Positions 35,049 through 50,082 of a stretch of 64,000 nucleotides of DNA are shown here, piece by piece. The stretch covers positions 40,473,791-40,537,790 of the forward strand of contig CM055109.1 of the NCBI GenBank assembly GCA_029204225.1, given 5' to 3'. Both the position numbers and the translations under genes were made by a program. Source of the stretch: Diphasiastrum complanatum (lineage: Eukaryota > Streptophyta > Lycopodiopsida > Lycopodiales > Lycopodiaceae). How positions within the stretch are numbered: the first letter of the stretch is position 1; each line of letters starts with the position of its first letter. The notes below the pieces were generated by a model. It was given only the letters and a program-made list of their open reading frames with translations. It was not told where the DNA came from and did no database searches.

Positions 35049-35490
35049 TCCATCTAGTATTCAATCACTAGTCATTTGGTGAAATTTGACCACTCACAAG
35101 ATGAAATTAGATTACATTGGCAATAAAAGATCCACTGAGAAAGTGACACAAAAGTGAAATGCACCTTGCCAAACCACCTTTAAAGTGAATGATGGGATTT
35201 TCCATGACTTCATTTATTAGTTAGGTCTACCTACTCAAAGGAAAATCAAATATTTTCTTCATGACTAGAAGGTTGACTAGTCAACTTGTACATATATGTA
35301 TTAAACATTTTCAATTTGAATAGATCAATATTTGTAATTTTTGTCTATTTTTTAGTTTGACTGAAGTCATTGGAGTGTGTTTAGGCCTCTTATTGACAAA
35401 GTTTTCCATACTAAGAGTCATTAGTTTGTGTGAGAGTTGGTTTTCCCTCTTGAACTTTGATTTAGGATCAAATTAGGACATGCATTTAGT
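35049..35490. other. Nothing recognised
   Basis: AT-rich intergenic DNA between the E7 LTR and a large microsatellite. Confidence 0.5.
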
Positions 35491-37331
<1,841 letters not shown>

Positions 37332-38135
37332 TCAAAACCATCCGTGTTTTTTCTTCCCCTCGAGTTCCTCTTCCTCTCTTTCAGACTTTTTCTCTGCGTG
37401 ATGCTCGTAAAGGCCAAATCCAGCCCCTCCAGCAGCAGCTGCACCAGCGAACTCCTCCTCTAATTTATGTCTCCCTGCGTGTTCAGGATCTTTCTTGACT
37501 TCATGTCGTTCGTACTGTGAGACCACAAATCAGGAGAAGTAGAATTGAGTAAATCTCATGAAAGTCTGGAGCATCTTAATCGATAGATCATAGAATGCAT
37601 CTTTGCTTTACTATACACAATTAGCTTTCAACTATCTTGCCTGACTGAACTCATAGATACATTTATTCCTCTTTGCTTAAAACTGTATTCTCATTTCCGG
37701 TTTAAATTTACAGATTAAAACTTGTAAACAGAAGATTTGGTAAATTAGATATCAGATTTGTAGCGCAGTTGTTCAGATCACACTTCTTAAACAGCAAACG
37801 GAAGTATGTAAATTTACCAGTGCATAACCCCCTGCCGCTAGCGCTTCAGCTTCTGCAAAATGTTCGTATTTCTTGTGTCCAGCTTCTTCCTTCTTGAATT
37901 TTTCTACTCGTTCCTCGTTCCTCTCCTCAGTGTAATCTTCTGTATAAGACTCGCTGCTACCGTAGGTTCCTTGGTTTGAATTCCTTCCGTACCCGGACGG
38001 AGTGTCTGATTCGTATCTCCCTTGCCTTTCATAATCCTCGCCGTACTCTGATTTTTTGTTGCGGTAGTCATCTTCTACATAATCTCCAGATGGAGAATAG
38101 TCTTCCTCTTGTTCCTTGCGATGATGATGAAACAT
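37332..38135 (-). CDS. ASR: ASR protein (ABA/WDS domain), two coding exons
   Basis: Exons 37818-38135 and 37332-37514 join with donor CTG|GTAAAT and acceptor CACAG|TAC in phase, giving 166 residues and a 303-bp intron. Residues 1-5 are MFHHH, a His-rich start typical of ASR. Residues 20-80 form a long Tyr/Glu/Gly/Ser-rich, probably disordered part. The ABA/WDS domain (about 85-150) reads GHKKYEHFAEAEALAAGGYAL, then KKDPEHAGRHKLEEE, an Ala/Gly stretch and LYEHHAEKK. The family consists of small hydrophilic stress- and ripening-induced proteins that bind zinc and act as chaperones and DNA-binding factors in nucleus and cytosol. Length is above the usual 100-140 because of the acidic N-terminal part. 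No lesions are seen, so it is likely active. Confidence 0.9.
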
Positions 38136-39140
38136 TTTACAAGACTTGGGGAAATGTACAGCTCAAATACCTGTAAAGGACTATACAAAATCAGAATTTC
38201 GAGATTGCCTGTACGTCGTCAATTTGTACTGTAGAACCTGTTTGCTTCAAAATCGAAGAATATGGGATATCATCGGATGTAGCTAACTAGTTGAAATAAA
38301 ATGTGCCTATCCATAACATGTATAGAAGCCGCACAGCAGAATTACTTGCTCATGTCTTCTGCATTCGATTCGTTTCAGCTATGAAAAGCTTAAATGTGAA
38401 AAACAACAGCCATCTTTAGCAGCTCAAAAGATTTTTCTGATTTTTATAATATATTGACTGAAGGCTAAAAACAACAACATAATATATGTAGCTGAGAGGT
38501 TATTGAATCATGAAACATGGCATCTGAAAAGAAGAGCTGCAACGAGCAGATTAGCTATACAACAAGATAATGAGATCCAGCATGATCTGCTGAAATTCAA
38601 TCAATCATAAATAGCATCTGAGATCTATACAATGGCAAACGCATACATGTCGAATCTGCAGTCTGACATACACAATGCTTCTAGATATACGAAATACTTC
38701 AGAAACTCTATCGATTCAACTCCAATCCAACCAGATTGAACGATCAGGCTACTCATAGACATCGAATTAGGTGAATCTAACCTGATAATTGATCATCAAT
38801 GAAGATAAGCATTGAATTCTTAGCTGAATTTTTCTGTAAATGAATGAATCGACATTCAGAATGCAGATCTACTCACAAGAAGGATAGATCTTCATTTTTC
38901 CATTGAAGGAAAACTGTATGGAGCAGAAGATCCTTACCAATTACGTGAAGATTGATCGATGAGAGCGTGATCCTGGAAGCTTATGGTTGATCGCAGATCT
39001 GGAACATATAAATAGATTTTCAGAAACGCGTCATGCTTTATTTAACTGCTTTGGAGCTTCTCGCTCACGTCCGAATCACTTTGCCTGAAGCCTTTCGGCA
39101 GCTGCCCGTCAGTAGGCCGTCTATTTTGACGTCTCCCGAA
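38136..39140 (-). promoter_or_regulatory. ASR leader with 5'-UTR intron and promoter
   Basis: On the minus strand a good acceptor (TTTACAG|GTATTTG, exon from 38170) lies 35 bp before the ATG, and a good donor (TTG|GTAAGG, exon end 38938) lies further upstream, so a 5'-UTR intron of about 767 bp is likely. TATTTATA (minus strand of 39007-39014) is placed to start transcription near 38975. ACGT cores lie upstream at 39067-39070 and 39128-39131 (TGACGTC context), possible bZIP/ABRE sites that would suit an ABA-induced gene. The intron and start are inferred from sequence signals only. Confidence 0.5.
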
Positions 39141-39950
39141 GCCCATTCGCCCTCACTTTTCTTTCAACCTTCTCCAGCGAAAGATCAAGACGCGCCCTGA
39201 AGGGTGAAGGACTCTCATCTCATTTTACCTCCAGGCTTCATGGCGAGTTTTTGCAACGTTGCAAGTAAAGTGAAAAGTTACGATAAGGTTTCACTTTTCA
39301 AAGTGAAAGCGACTTTTAGAGAGGAATCGAGACGCGTGGGCCCATTATGCCCACTCACTTGGATCCTTCTCCCATCGAGTACTTGCCACTTGGACTATTA
39401 TAACTGGTTAATCGTCAGCAACGTGGAGAGATCTGAACGTTCGTCCTCGAATCCAACGGTGAGGAGATTAGATCGCTTGCTGTCACTAAAATAAGCAAGG
39501 TATGAAAACGTCGTGAAGATAAGGCTCCAGAAGTCGCAATTGGAAAGGCCAGCCCAAGGCCAATGGAAGGGGCGATGGTCATGCGGTCCCCAGGCCTGCA
39601 ACGTGGCCACCAGCTAAGGCCAGTGAAACAATGAGCCAATGGGGGGAGGGGTGACCCTTAGTCCTTGGGCCTCGCATGGCCCACTCCAAGGGTTACAAAA
39701 AGAGTTAGCTGACGTGCAGACAGGCGAGTAAAGTCCTCAGAGTTGATGGTCTAACCACCCAACCCAACAACATCAAAGAATCTCATACATGTGACCCACG
39801 TATATTCCTTCATTCCTTCAGTTATATATTTTTTCTTAAAATTGATGTCGGTGACATAGAATGTTGAATAGATCTTTTCTATTTCTTTTAATTTGTTGCC
39901 CACAAAATAATATATATGTATATATGACAAAAAGTTCAAAAATTAATAGA
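39141..39950. other. Intergenic, GC-moderate, no gene recognised
   Basis: This piece upstream of the ASR promoter is richer in GC than the rest. Frames at 39204-39494 and 39398-39639 overlap each other on opposite strands and carry no domain. Confidence 0.4.
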
Positions 39951-39951
39951 T

Positions 39952-39954
<3 letters not shown>

Positions 39955-39984
<30 letters not shown>
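39955..39984. repeat. (CA)n microsatellite
   Basis: About 15 CA units, followed 30-40 bp later by a short (GT) tract near 40018-40030. Confidence 0.95.
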
Positions 39985-39987
<3 letters not shown>

Positions 39988-40056
39988 GCACATACATGCA
40001 TGCATATATATAGATATGTGTGTGTGTGTTTTCTCGTCACATTGAGGTGTATGGAT

Positions 40057-40165
40057 AAAGTTGTTGACTGCAAGTGTACGGATAAAGTTGTTGACTATGA
40101 CTTAAAGTTGCAGGCTCGAATCCCAACCACTATCTAATGACATTTGGGAGTCATGTAAATGGCTT
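40057..40165 (+). mobile_element. Candidate SINE or tRNA-related repeat, copy 1
   Basis: Contains GGATAAAGTTGTTGAC, then box-B-like GGCTCGAATCC at 40113-40123 followed by CAACC. A related copy sits at 40928-41040 with GGCTCGATTCC. The 27 bp before it (GGATAAAGTTGTTGACT) is itself duplicated at 40055-40063 and 40080-40095. Confidence 0.4.
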
Positions 40166-40175
40166 GTAAGAACTA

Positions 40176-40330
40176 GGTAGCGGCCATGAGCAGGCCCGCT
40201 ACCATGGATAGTGGATGGTCAGTACCTACAGAGCCGCTCTGCGGCGAGGTAGGTATTGACCACCGCTCTGCGGCGAGGTAGGTATTGACCACCACTTTGC
40301 ATGGTAGCGGGCCTGCTCATGCCCGCTACC
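40176..40330. mobile_element. Foldback (MITE-like) element with inner tandem repeat
   Basis: GGTAGCGGCCATGAGCAGG starts a left arm of about 54 bp. The right arm ends CCTGCTCATGCCCGCTACC and is its near-perfect reverse complement (about 90 percent by eye). Between them CGCTCTGCGGCGAGGTAGG is repeated with a period of 29 bp (40235-40263, 40264-40292). GC content is far above the flanks. It can form a very stable hairpin. No target duplication is clear. Confidence 0.8.
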
Positions 40331-40641
40331 GGGCGTAATTTGCTTTTCATGCTGCTGCACGACAGTTGCCGCTGAAGGCTTAAATCGCATTATTAGCCAT
40401 CAACGTGCATTTGAAGTGGTCAGTTCACCGTCTTCTGAAGGTTCACACCTCGCTTTGACAACCGTGTGCTGTGTAGAAAGGAGAGAAATTTTAAAATGCT
40501 TGCTTTTGTTGATCCTCGTGATGAAGGGCATCGCTTTTCGTGAGGCCATCGTTCTGTTGGAAAGGAAACATTGCTGTCAAAGAGATGACTCATTAACCTG
40601 GTAGGTAATTATGACTAAGAACATGATAGGTACCAAAATAC

Positions 40642-40667
40642 GGCTCTGAACATTGGTGTTCAGAGCC
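40642..40667. repeat. Perfect 11-bp hairpin
   Basis: GGCTCTGAACA, loop TTGG, then TGTTCAGAGCC. The right arm is also the first part of the 97-bp tandem unit that follows. Confidence 0.9.
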
Positions 40668-40850
40668 TATAAAAAGTTAACACATGCCCCCTATTACTCC
40701 AAATGCAAATTACGTGTATATAACAACTATTAGTTGCTTATTAATGTTATATATGTTCAGAGCCTATAAAAAGTTAACACGTGCCCCCTATTACTCCAAA
40801 TGCAAATTACGTGTATATAACAACTATTAGTTGCTTATCAATGTTATAGA
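40657..40850. repeat. 97-bp tandem duplication
   Basis: Two head-to-tail copies (40657-40753 and 40754-40850) starting TGTTCAGAGCCTATAAAAAG. They differ at only a few positions (for example CACATG against CACGTG, TTATTAATG against TTATCAATG), which points to a recent event. Confidence 0.93.
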
Positions 40851-40927
40851 ATAATATTGCATGCATATATATCTTATGATAATAATGTTCATTGTAATAA
40901 AATTAAAGAGTTATGTTAATCCTAGCG

Positions 40928-41040
40928 AGTTGTATGGATAGGGTTGTTAAATGTGGCAGGCTAGGTGCAGGCTCGATTCCCAACCGCTGCGAAGTGACAT
41001 CTTAGGGGCGTGCCCCTTACATGGCATTGCCCAACTAGCA
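40928..41040 (+). mobile_element. Candidate SINE or tRNA-related repeat, copy 2
   Basis: GTTGTATGGATAGGGTTGTT followed by GGCTCGATTCC (40970-40980) and CAACCGCTGCGAAGTGACAT. It is similar in order and wording to copy 1 (CAACCACTATCTAATGACAT). A poly-A run at 41097-41110 lies downstream. Confidence 0.4.
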
Positions 41041-41288
41041 TTACTACATTGTATGTATGTTGTATATAACCGACCACTAGTAGCTTAACACGTTGCAAAA
41101 AAAAAAAAACTTAAGAATTTAATCCCATACATTTCAAGAATGTCGTAGGAGGCTAGGACATTAGAAAAAAATTTAACCATATTAAGCTAAATCTAAAAAT
41201 TGGCCAGACATAAGGTAAACATTCGTGCATTACTTGCACAAGGTCTTGACCTTCTTCCTCTTTGATAGCCCAAAGCATCCTCACCAAA

Positions 41289-41291
<3 letters not shown>

Positions 41292-41365
<74 letters not shown>
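41292..41365. repeat. (GA)n microsatellite, 74 bp
   Basis: Uninterrupted GA units. Confidence 0.98.
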
Positions 41366-41369
<4 letters not shown>

Positions 41370-41900
41370 GATTCATGAGGTTCGTGTGATAAGTAGGTAG
41401 ATACGTAGATTATCTCCAAGGTTCATGGATTTAAACTTCACATAGTTATTAGTTTTTGTTACGACAAAAGAATTGAGTTGAATTATCTCCAATATTTCAT
41501 AAAATATTAACTTTTTGTTGCCCCACCGTCCAAATAAAAATGGAAAAAAGTGTCCCAAACCATATAACAAGGTATGATATTGGCCAGTCTGCCTATACTA
41601 CATCAAACTTTTTGTATTAGTGACATTTGCATTTGATAAACAACCATTTTACCAAATGCAAAGGTGGCTAATATGAGCATTTTCCAATACATAAATTTAA
41701 GTACTAAAGCAACATTGAAATATTGTTGACCAAGTGTAAAGGTCACTAAACAGACCTTTGATGAAGATTGTATTTCATAGCTGGAAATTTTGTATGGGTG
41801 GCATTTTCTCACTTGTAAGATGTAATCTTTTTCTACAATCTCTTTACATCCTACTTTATGTGGCTCATTAAGCCTTTAAGAATTCTATATGGGCCGGGCA

Positions 41901-41927
41901 GGGGGGGGGGGGGGGGGGGGGGGGGGG
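41901..41927. repeat. Poly-G run of 27 bp
   Basis: Uninterrupted G after GGGCCGGGCA. Such a run can form quadruplex structures and is also error-prone in sequencing, so its length is uncertain. Confidence 0.85.
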
Positions 41928-42098
41928 ATTTGTTGGTGTCGACTTGTGGTAGCAAGGAGGTAGCCCCATCTCACAATTTTCTTCGTAGTAATTGTATTGT
42001 TGCAAGGGCATGTAGTTGTAGTGAGGGCGAGCCAATAGGTTATAGCTTGCCCTTTGCATCATGGTATGGTTAGAATTTTTAACTAAAGTTTTGCTTGC

Positions 42099-44870
<2,772 letters not shown>

Positions 44871-45918
44871 AAAGTTGTCGCCGAGTTTCTCTATCATTTG
44901 ACCAACACTTAACAAATTCATTGAAAGTGAAGGAATGTAAAGAACACCATCAAGTCTTGCTTTCCTATTAGTAAAAAGACAAATAGGAATTGAACCAATA
45001 CCTTCAATCACACACTCACCACCATTGGCCATGTAAATCCCTTTCTTGCTCCTTGTGACTAGTCATGTGTGAACTAGCTCCACTATCAATCCACCATGAA
45101 TTTTTGTCACCTTCACTTGATATTGGACTTGAAGAACACACCATAAGAGAATTACAAACAGCTAGATCCTCATTATTAGTACTAAAGTTGATTTGCTTGC
45201 TACCTTCATCACTTTGCTTCATTCATTAAAAAAAAATTCTTTTTACTCCACAGTAAAAGCATTTTACTTTTGATCTATCTTTCTTCTTACCAACAAAAGT
45301 AGAAGGCTCACCTTGATCTTGCCCTTTAGACCGCTTGCCTTTTCCCTTGTGAACTTGCCCATTGAGAATATAACCTCCTCCTCTCCAACTTGAGATGTGG
45401 AAGATGATCCTCCTCTTGATAGAAGCCTAAACTCCTCATTCACCAAGATTTTTTGCAAGTCCTCCATACTTGGCAATGTCTTTTGAATAACAAAACTTTG
45501 AACAAGATTCTCATGATCATCCAACAAGCCATTAAGAAGTACTTGAACAAGTTCTATCTCCTTAATGCTTTTATCAATACATGTTAACTCATCATTGAAT
45601 GCTTTTCCTCTCAAAACAAGCATGAGCAGTTTCATCCTTCTTTTGTAAACTTTGAAATATTTTCCTCCTAAGGGTTAGAACCCTTGATGTAGACTTGGAC
45701 TCATAAAACTTCTTCAAGGTTTTCCAAGCCTCACTAGATGTAGTGTAGCTTACCAACTTCCTTGAGAAGTTCATTAGTCACATTCATCTTGATCATATGA
45801 AGAGCTTTCTTTGCCCTCCTATCATACCTCAATTGTTCTTAAGGTGCCAAGGGTCTCTCCTCCACCTTTCAAGTTGAATAGTTGCTTGAGGTCATCCTAT
45901 CATTGCTCTCCAACATGA
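44871..45918 (-). pseudogene. Copia E5 gag-protease fragment
   Basis: On the minus strand from ATG near 45918: LESNDRMTSSNYST, then ALHMIKMNVTNELLKEV-like wording in broken frame, KKFYESKSTSRVLTLRRKIF, NDELTCIDKSIKE, VQVLLNGLLDDHENLVQS, and protease WWIDSGASSHM near 45080. It resembles E3/E4 gag but is clearly more diverged. Several stops and frameshifts, truncated at both ends (no RT, no LTR). Confidence 0.85.
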
Positions 45919-45937
45919 TAAAAAGCTCTTAGAAAAT

Positions 45938-46865
45938 TTGTGTGATTTCAGGAATCTATATAGCTTGCTCTTTCTTGTTGATATTCTTGGATGGTTGTCA
46001 ATATTGAGCCTTACTTTTCAAAGAGATTACATTGAAGTTGGGGCAATATCGGGTATTGTATCAAGCGAGATTGCCACAATTCAACTCGAGTATATTGAAG
46101 ATCCACTTATCAACTCAAAATGCTGGAACATGTGATAGAAAAGGGTATCCTCTTATTAGAATATGGTCCAAAAAAGGGTTAGTTGATAAGATTACAAACT
46201 TGTCTTCGCAGGAACATGTATTACGATATTGAAATCAAAAGATATATTTTAGGATTTGATCTTGATGATGTAATAGCATTTCAGAAAACCTTCTCTAATG
46301 CCATCATAGATGATTTGTCACGTCAATTCAGAGACATGGCCATTTAGGCTCCTTCAAGTATTATTCCTTATCAACATTTTGAAGTGCATGCGAGAGATGG
46401 ACTACAGGTACAATGATATCAATAAACTCGATGAGTTTTGTGCAGCAACAAAAGTTGATAATGTCGAAACATCAATTCCTCTAATAGTTGATTTGCAAGA
46501 TTTAAGGGCAGAATACAAAACATTCAAAATTCAAGCAAATTTCAGAGTGGGCTTGATGATTTGTTCAAGATACATGGTTAATGATTGAGTCCAACAAAAA
46601 GTTAAGGAAAAAGTATAAGACTTTGCATACACTGGCATGCATTGCTCTCATGTAGTGCGCAAATTTTTCAGCTCCTTGTGAAAGAGGCTTCAACAGGGTG
46701 CACGTCATCAAGGACAAAAAAAAAATATTTTTGAGGCAACGGACACATTAATGCTTATCTCCATTGAGGGAAGTGCTGATGTGGAATATATTGAGTTTTC
46801 TACTGCTATTCGTTCTTGGGCTACATCAGTTGAATATAGACATATCTTTTATAACACTAGTGAAA
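45938..46865 (+). pseudogene. hAT-type transposase relic, C-terminal part
   Basis: Pieces in three frames: FLVDILGWLSILSLTFQRDY near 45970; SNAIIDDLSRQFRDMAI near 46298; then the hAT dimerisation block CANFSAPCERGFNRVHVIKD near 46655-46715 and LMLISIEGSADVEYIEF near 46750. The last two match the conserved ECERGFS...IK and L-I-EG-F patterns of hAT transposases (the ZNF862-like group in particular). Frameshifts and stops are many. No terminal inverted repeats were found. Confidence 0.68.
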
Positions 46866-47121
46866 AAATGTTGTAGCAGTCTATTTATAAAGTAATATGT
46901 TCCATCTAAAGTTTCATGTTTTTCAGCATTAATTGTTATTATCTTGCTGAAGTTTATTTGCAATATTGACATTTTATTGCAAATAAACTTCTTTAGGCTT
47001 TTATTCAAGTTTTGTTGCTTCAATCACTACTTATTATCTATGTCAAGGTATGCCTTAGAAACCTCGTGTCATGTTTATTTTGAGACGTTAAGGATGTCAC
47101 AAGTTTGTAAGATTAAACATT

Positions 47122-47933
47122 TGTGAAGATTTTGCAAAATCTGGCTTGATTAGTTTATACTTTCATCTTATATGTAAATCTTACATGTGTGGAGCATGTT
47201 CCCACATGTGGAGGGTAGGCCTAATCATTTTAGTTCCTTTATGTTGAGTTTGAATAGTCAATAGGCCTCAAACTTGAGATCTGGTGAGGTAGTGACATTT
47301 GTCACATGATGTTAAGATTGAAATGCATCTACTTGGCCCAACAAACATTTAGAGGCATAGATCACAAGGCCAATCACTTTAAGAGGTGCATTAAATATGG
47401 AACAATCATGTTTAGTGATGCACATCATGAGGCCCAATCAAATTGTGAGATGAAAATCATGAAATCATGATGAGAGGTGCAAATCTAGGGGTCCAATCAT
47501 GATGTATAAAGGCAATCAATGGGGTCCAATCACATTCAAGCATACCTAATGCTAGAAATCGAGCTACTCTTAAACGGAAGTGCCCTATTATTGTACATAC
47601 AAGTTTTTGTGAAACAATCTATGTGATACACATATTGTTTTTCCTCATATTCTCTCTCTACTTGAGGGCTCACTCACTTTATCTCTTTATCCAAGAGTAG
47701 GCTATTTTCTCTCTCTAAAAGCATGTTGAGAACTTATTTTTTTCATGTACTTTGATTTCTTTGAGTGCCAATTGAATGTGGATTCATTATGCATGAAATT
47801 GTGCTCTTGCCTTAGAATCAATCTAGGAAGATTGAGAATGCAATCTATGTGATAGATCTATGTGCAGTCACAAATTACTTTAGAAGATCATTGTGGGTGT
47901 TGGGTAGGTCTTCACACTTGTGAAATCTTCACA
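47122..47933 (+). repeat. 5' LTR of E6 (812 bp) and primer site
   Basis: Perfect 9-bp terminal inverted repeat TGTGAAGAT...ATCTTCACA. The primer site TGGTATCAGAGCC follows at 47934. Near the end is CACACTTGTG, a one-base variant of the shared palindrome. The leader carries exact copies at 48286-48295 and 48493-48502. Confidence 0.9.
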
Positions 47934-48673
47934 TGGTATCAGAGCCACCCTTAGGTATGATCTTCATGCATCAATGATCAAGATTAGAGAGTGAAATTCA
48001 TGGTTTTGAGGATCTTGACTAGCTTCCAAGGGATTTTGGCATCAAGAGGGGCCAAAATCATGATGATTTTGATATGAAAAGTACAGTACAGACTATTGTG
48101 CTTAGAGCACGTGTGGTATGTCCCCATTTTAAATATTTAGAGATTCCATAAGATCCTATTTTATAGGGAATATTTCTATAAATGCGGAAGACTAGCTTTT
48201 TGTTTTCTAGCCAAAGAGAATAGTCAACTTTGGGAAATGAGCATATATGGCTCCCATTGGTGGATCTGGATGACTAGGCACTCTTCACACGTGTGAAGGC
48301 TTGTTGGACAGTACACAACTCGTGGATGTACTTGATCTATAAAGGGATCAACCAAATCAATGAGAAGTTGACTGGACATTGGCACATATTAGTTTTTTTT
48401 GTATTTTTCACATTTGAGTTTTGATGAGTGGAATGCTCTTGAATGCTTGAATACTGCAATCTTTTTTTATAGTCCGTACAGGTACTGTCCTCCACACGTG
48501 TGAGGCCACTCTTCATAGTTTTTAATCATTTGATCCGTTGCTCTTGCTTAAATCATAGTGTAATGCATCTAGATCAGGATCTAACACTTAGAACTTGATA
48601 GATCATTGTATTAAGCAATCAATAACTCTTAATGATTGTTTCGTACAATCGAAGTTGTCCTTTTCTTTAAAAA

Positions 48674-49190
48674 TTGACAAAATCAAGGTGCTATTATTGT
48701 GGCAAGATGGGGCATTTGTCCTTGAAGTGCTACAAGATGAAAAAGGTTGAAGGAAAGCAAAAGAAAAGGCAAGTATGTTGCATCAATCAAGGTGGATATG
48801 GCTTGATTAAGGAGAAGCCTCTCATGGCATGCATTGGTATTGGGACAAAGTCACATATCACCTGCAAAAGGGAGTATTTTCCTTCATTCAGATCATATTC
48901 AAGTTCTAAGAGTCCATTCTTGTTTCAAATGGTGTTGAATATGTGATTCATGGAATAGGAACCATTCCTATTTGGCTTGGATCAAAGAAGAAAGCAAAGC
49001 TTGAAAATGTGTTGTATGTCCTTTTATTTTCTAGAAATGTGTTGAGTGTGAGTCAATTAGTTGAAACAAGATGTAGTGTCAAGTTTTATTACAATTTTTT
49101 CTTTATCATCAAAGGAGGGAAAGTCATTGGGCTCATTTCTCAAGAGGAGAGAATGGAGCTCTCAAATCTCAATTCCATAGATGATGAATG
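48674..49190 (+). pseudogene. E6 gag zinc knuckle and protease remnant
   Basis: CYYCGKMGHLSLKC is an intact CCHC knuckle. The protease region reads ACIGIGTKSHITCKREY, where the catalytic DSGAS of relatives is GIGTK, so the active Asp is gone. Downstream GIGTIPIWLGSKKKAKLENV and NVLSVSQLVE match the end of the Copia protease domain, after a frame change near 48945. Confidence 0.82.
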
Positions 49191-49581
49191 ATCTTATGTT
49201 CACATCAAGAATGATGTTTCTTATGTGAAGAAGACATGATTATGGATCTTTGTGATCCTTTTCATTCAAGGAGGGCTCATGATTTCCTTATGGAGTTGCA
49301 TCTATTTTCAAGGAGGAGGAGCTTTTGGATCAACCATATGCTTCAAGGATGGAACAAATCAATGGAAAAAGGGCTCACGTGGTGGAAAGCTTCTCAAGAT
49401 GCTTGGAGATGGTTCTCATTCAAAGAAGACTTGTCATGACTATGGTGATGTTGTTGCAATTTCAGACTTATTGGCTAGTCTTCTCATCAATTTCATGCCA
49501 AAGGATCTACTTGAGAAGATATTCTTAGCTACTTTAGTCTTGGAGGAAACTAGCATAGTAATCAAGCTACATTTTGAGGAG

Positions 49582-50082
49582 TGTGCAGATTTTGCAAAAT
49601 CTAGCTTGATTAGTTTATACTTTCATATACATATGTAAATCTCACATGTGTGGAGCATGTTCCCATGTGTGGAGGGTAGGCCTAATCATTTTAGCTCATT
49701 TATGTTGAGTTTGAATAGTCAATAGGCCTCAAACTTGAGATCTAGTGAGATAGTGACATTTGTCACATGATGTTAGGATTGAAATATATCTATTTGGCCC
49801 AATCACATTTACAGGCATAGATCACAAGGCAATCACTTTAAGAGGTGCATTAAATGTGGATCAATCATGTTTAGTGGTGCACATCATGAGGCCTAATCAA
49901 ATTGCGAGGTGAAAATCATCGGTCCCTAATCATGATGGGAGGTGCAAATCTAGGGGTCCAATCATGATGTAGAAAAGCAATCAATGGGGTCTAATCAAAT
50001 TCAAGCATTCCTCATGCTAGATCTTGAGATACTCCTATATGGAAGTGCTCTATTATTGTACATACAAGTTTTTGTGAAGCAA
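49582..50082 (+). repeat. 3' LTR of E6, truncated by G2
   Basis: Aligns with 47122-47625 of the 5' LTR at high identity, then stops at TTGTGAAGCAA, where TGTTGGGGGTATTCC of G2 begins. Confidence 0.88.

Larger units (their letters stand above)
47122..50082 (+). mobile_element. Copia E6, short internal region
   Basis: 5' LTR 47122-47933 and 3' LTR from 49582, cut at 50082 by gypsy G2. The internal region is only about 1.65 kb, holding a leader, one gag zinc knuckle and a damaged protease. It cannot code for integrase or RT, so it is a deletion derivative that would depend on other elements. Confidence 0.85.
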
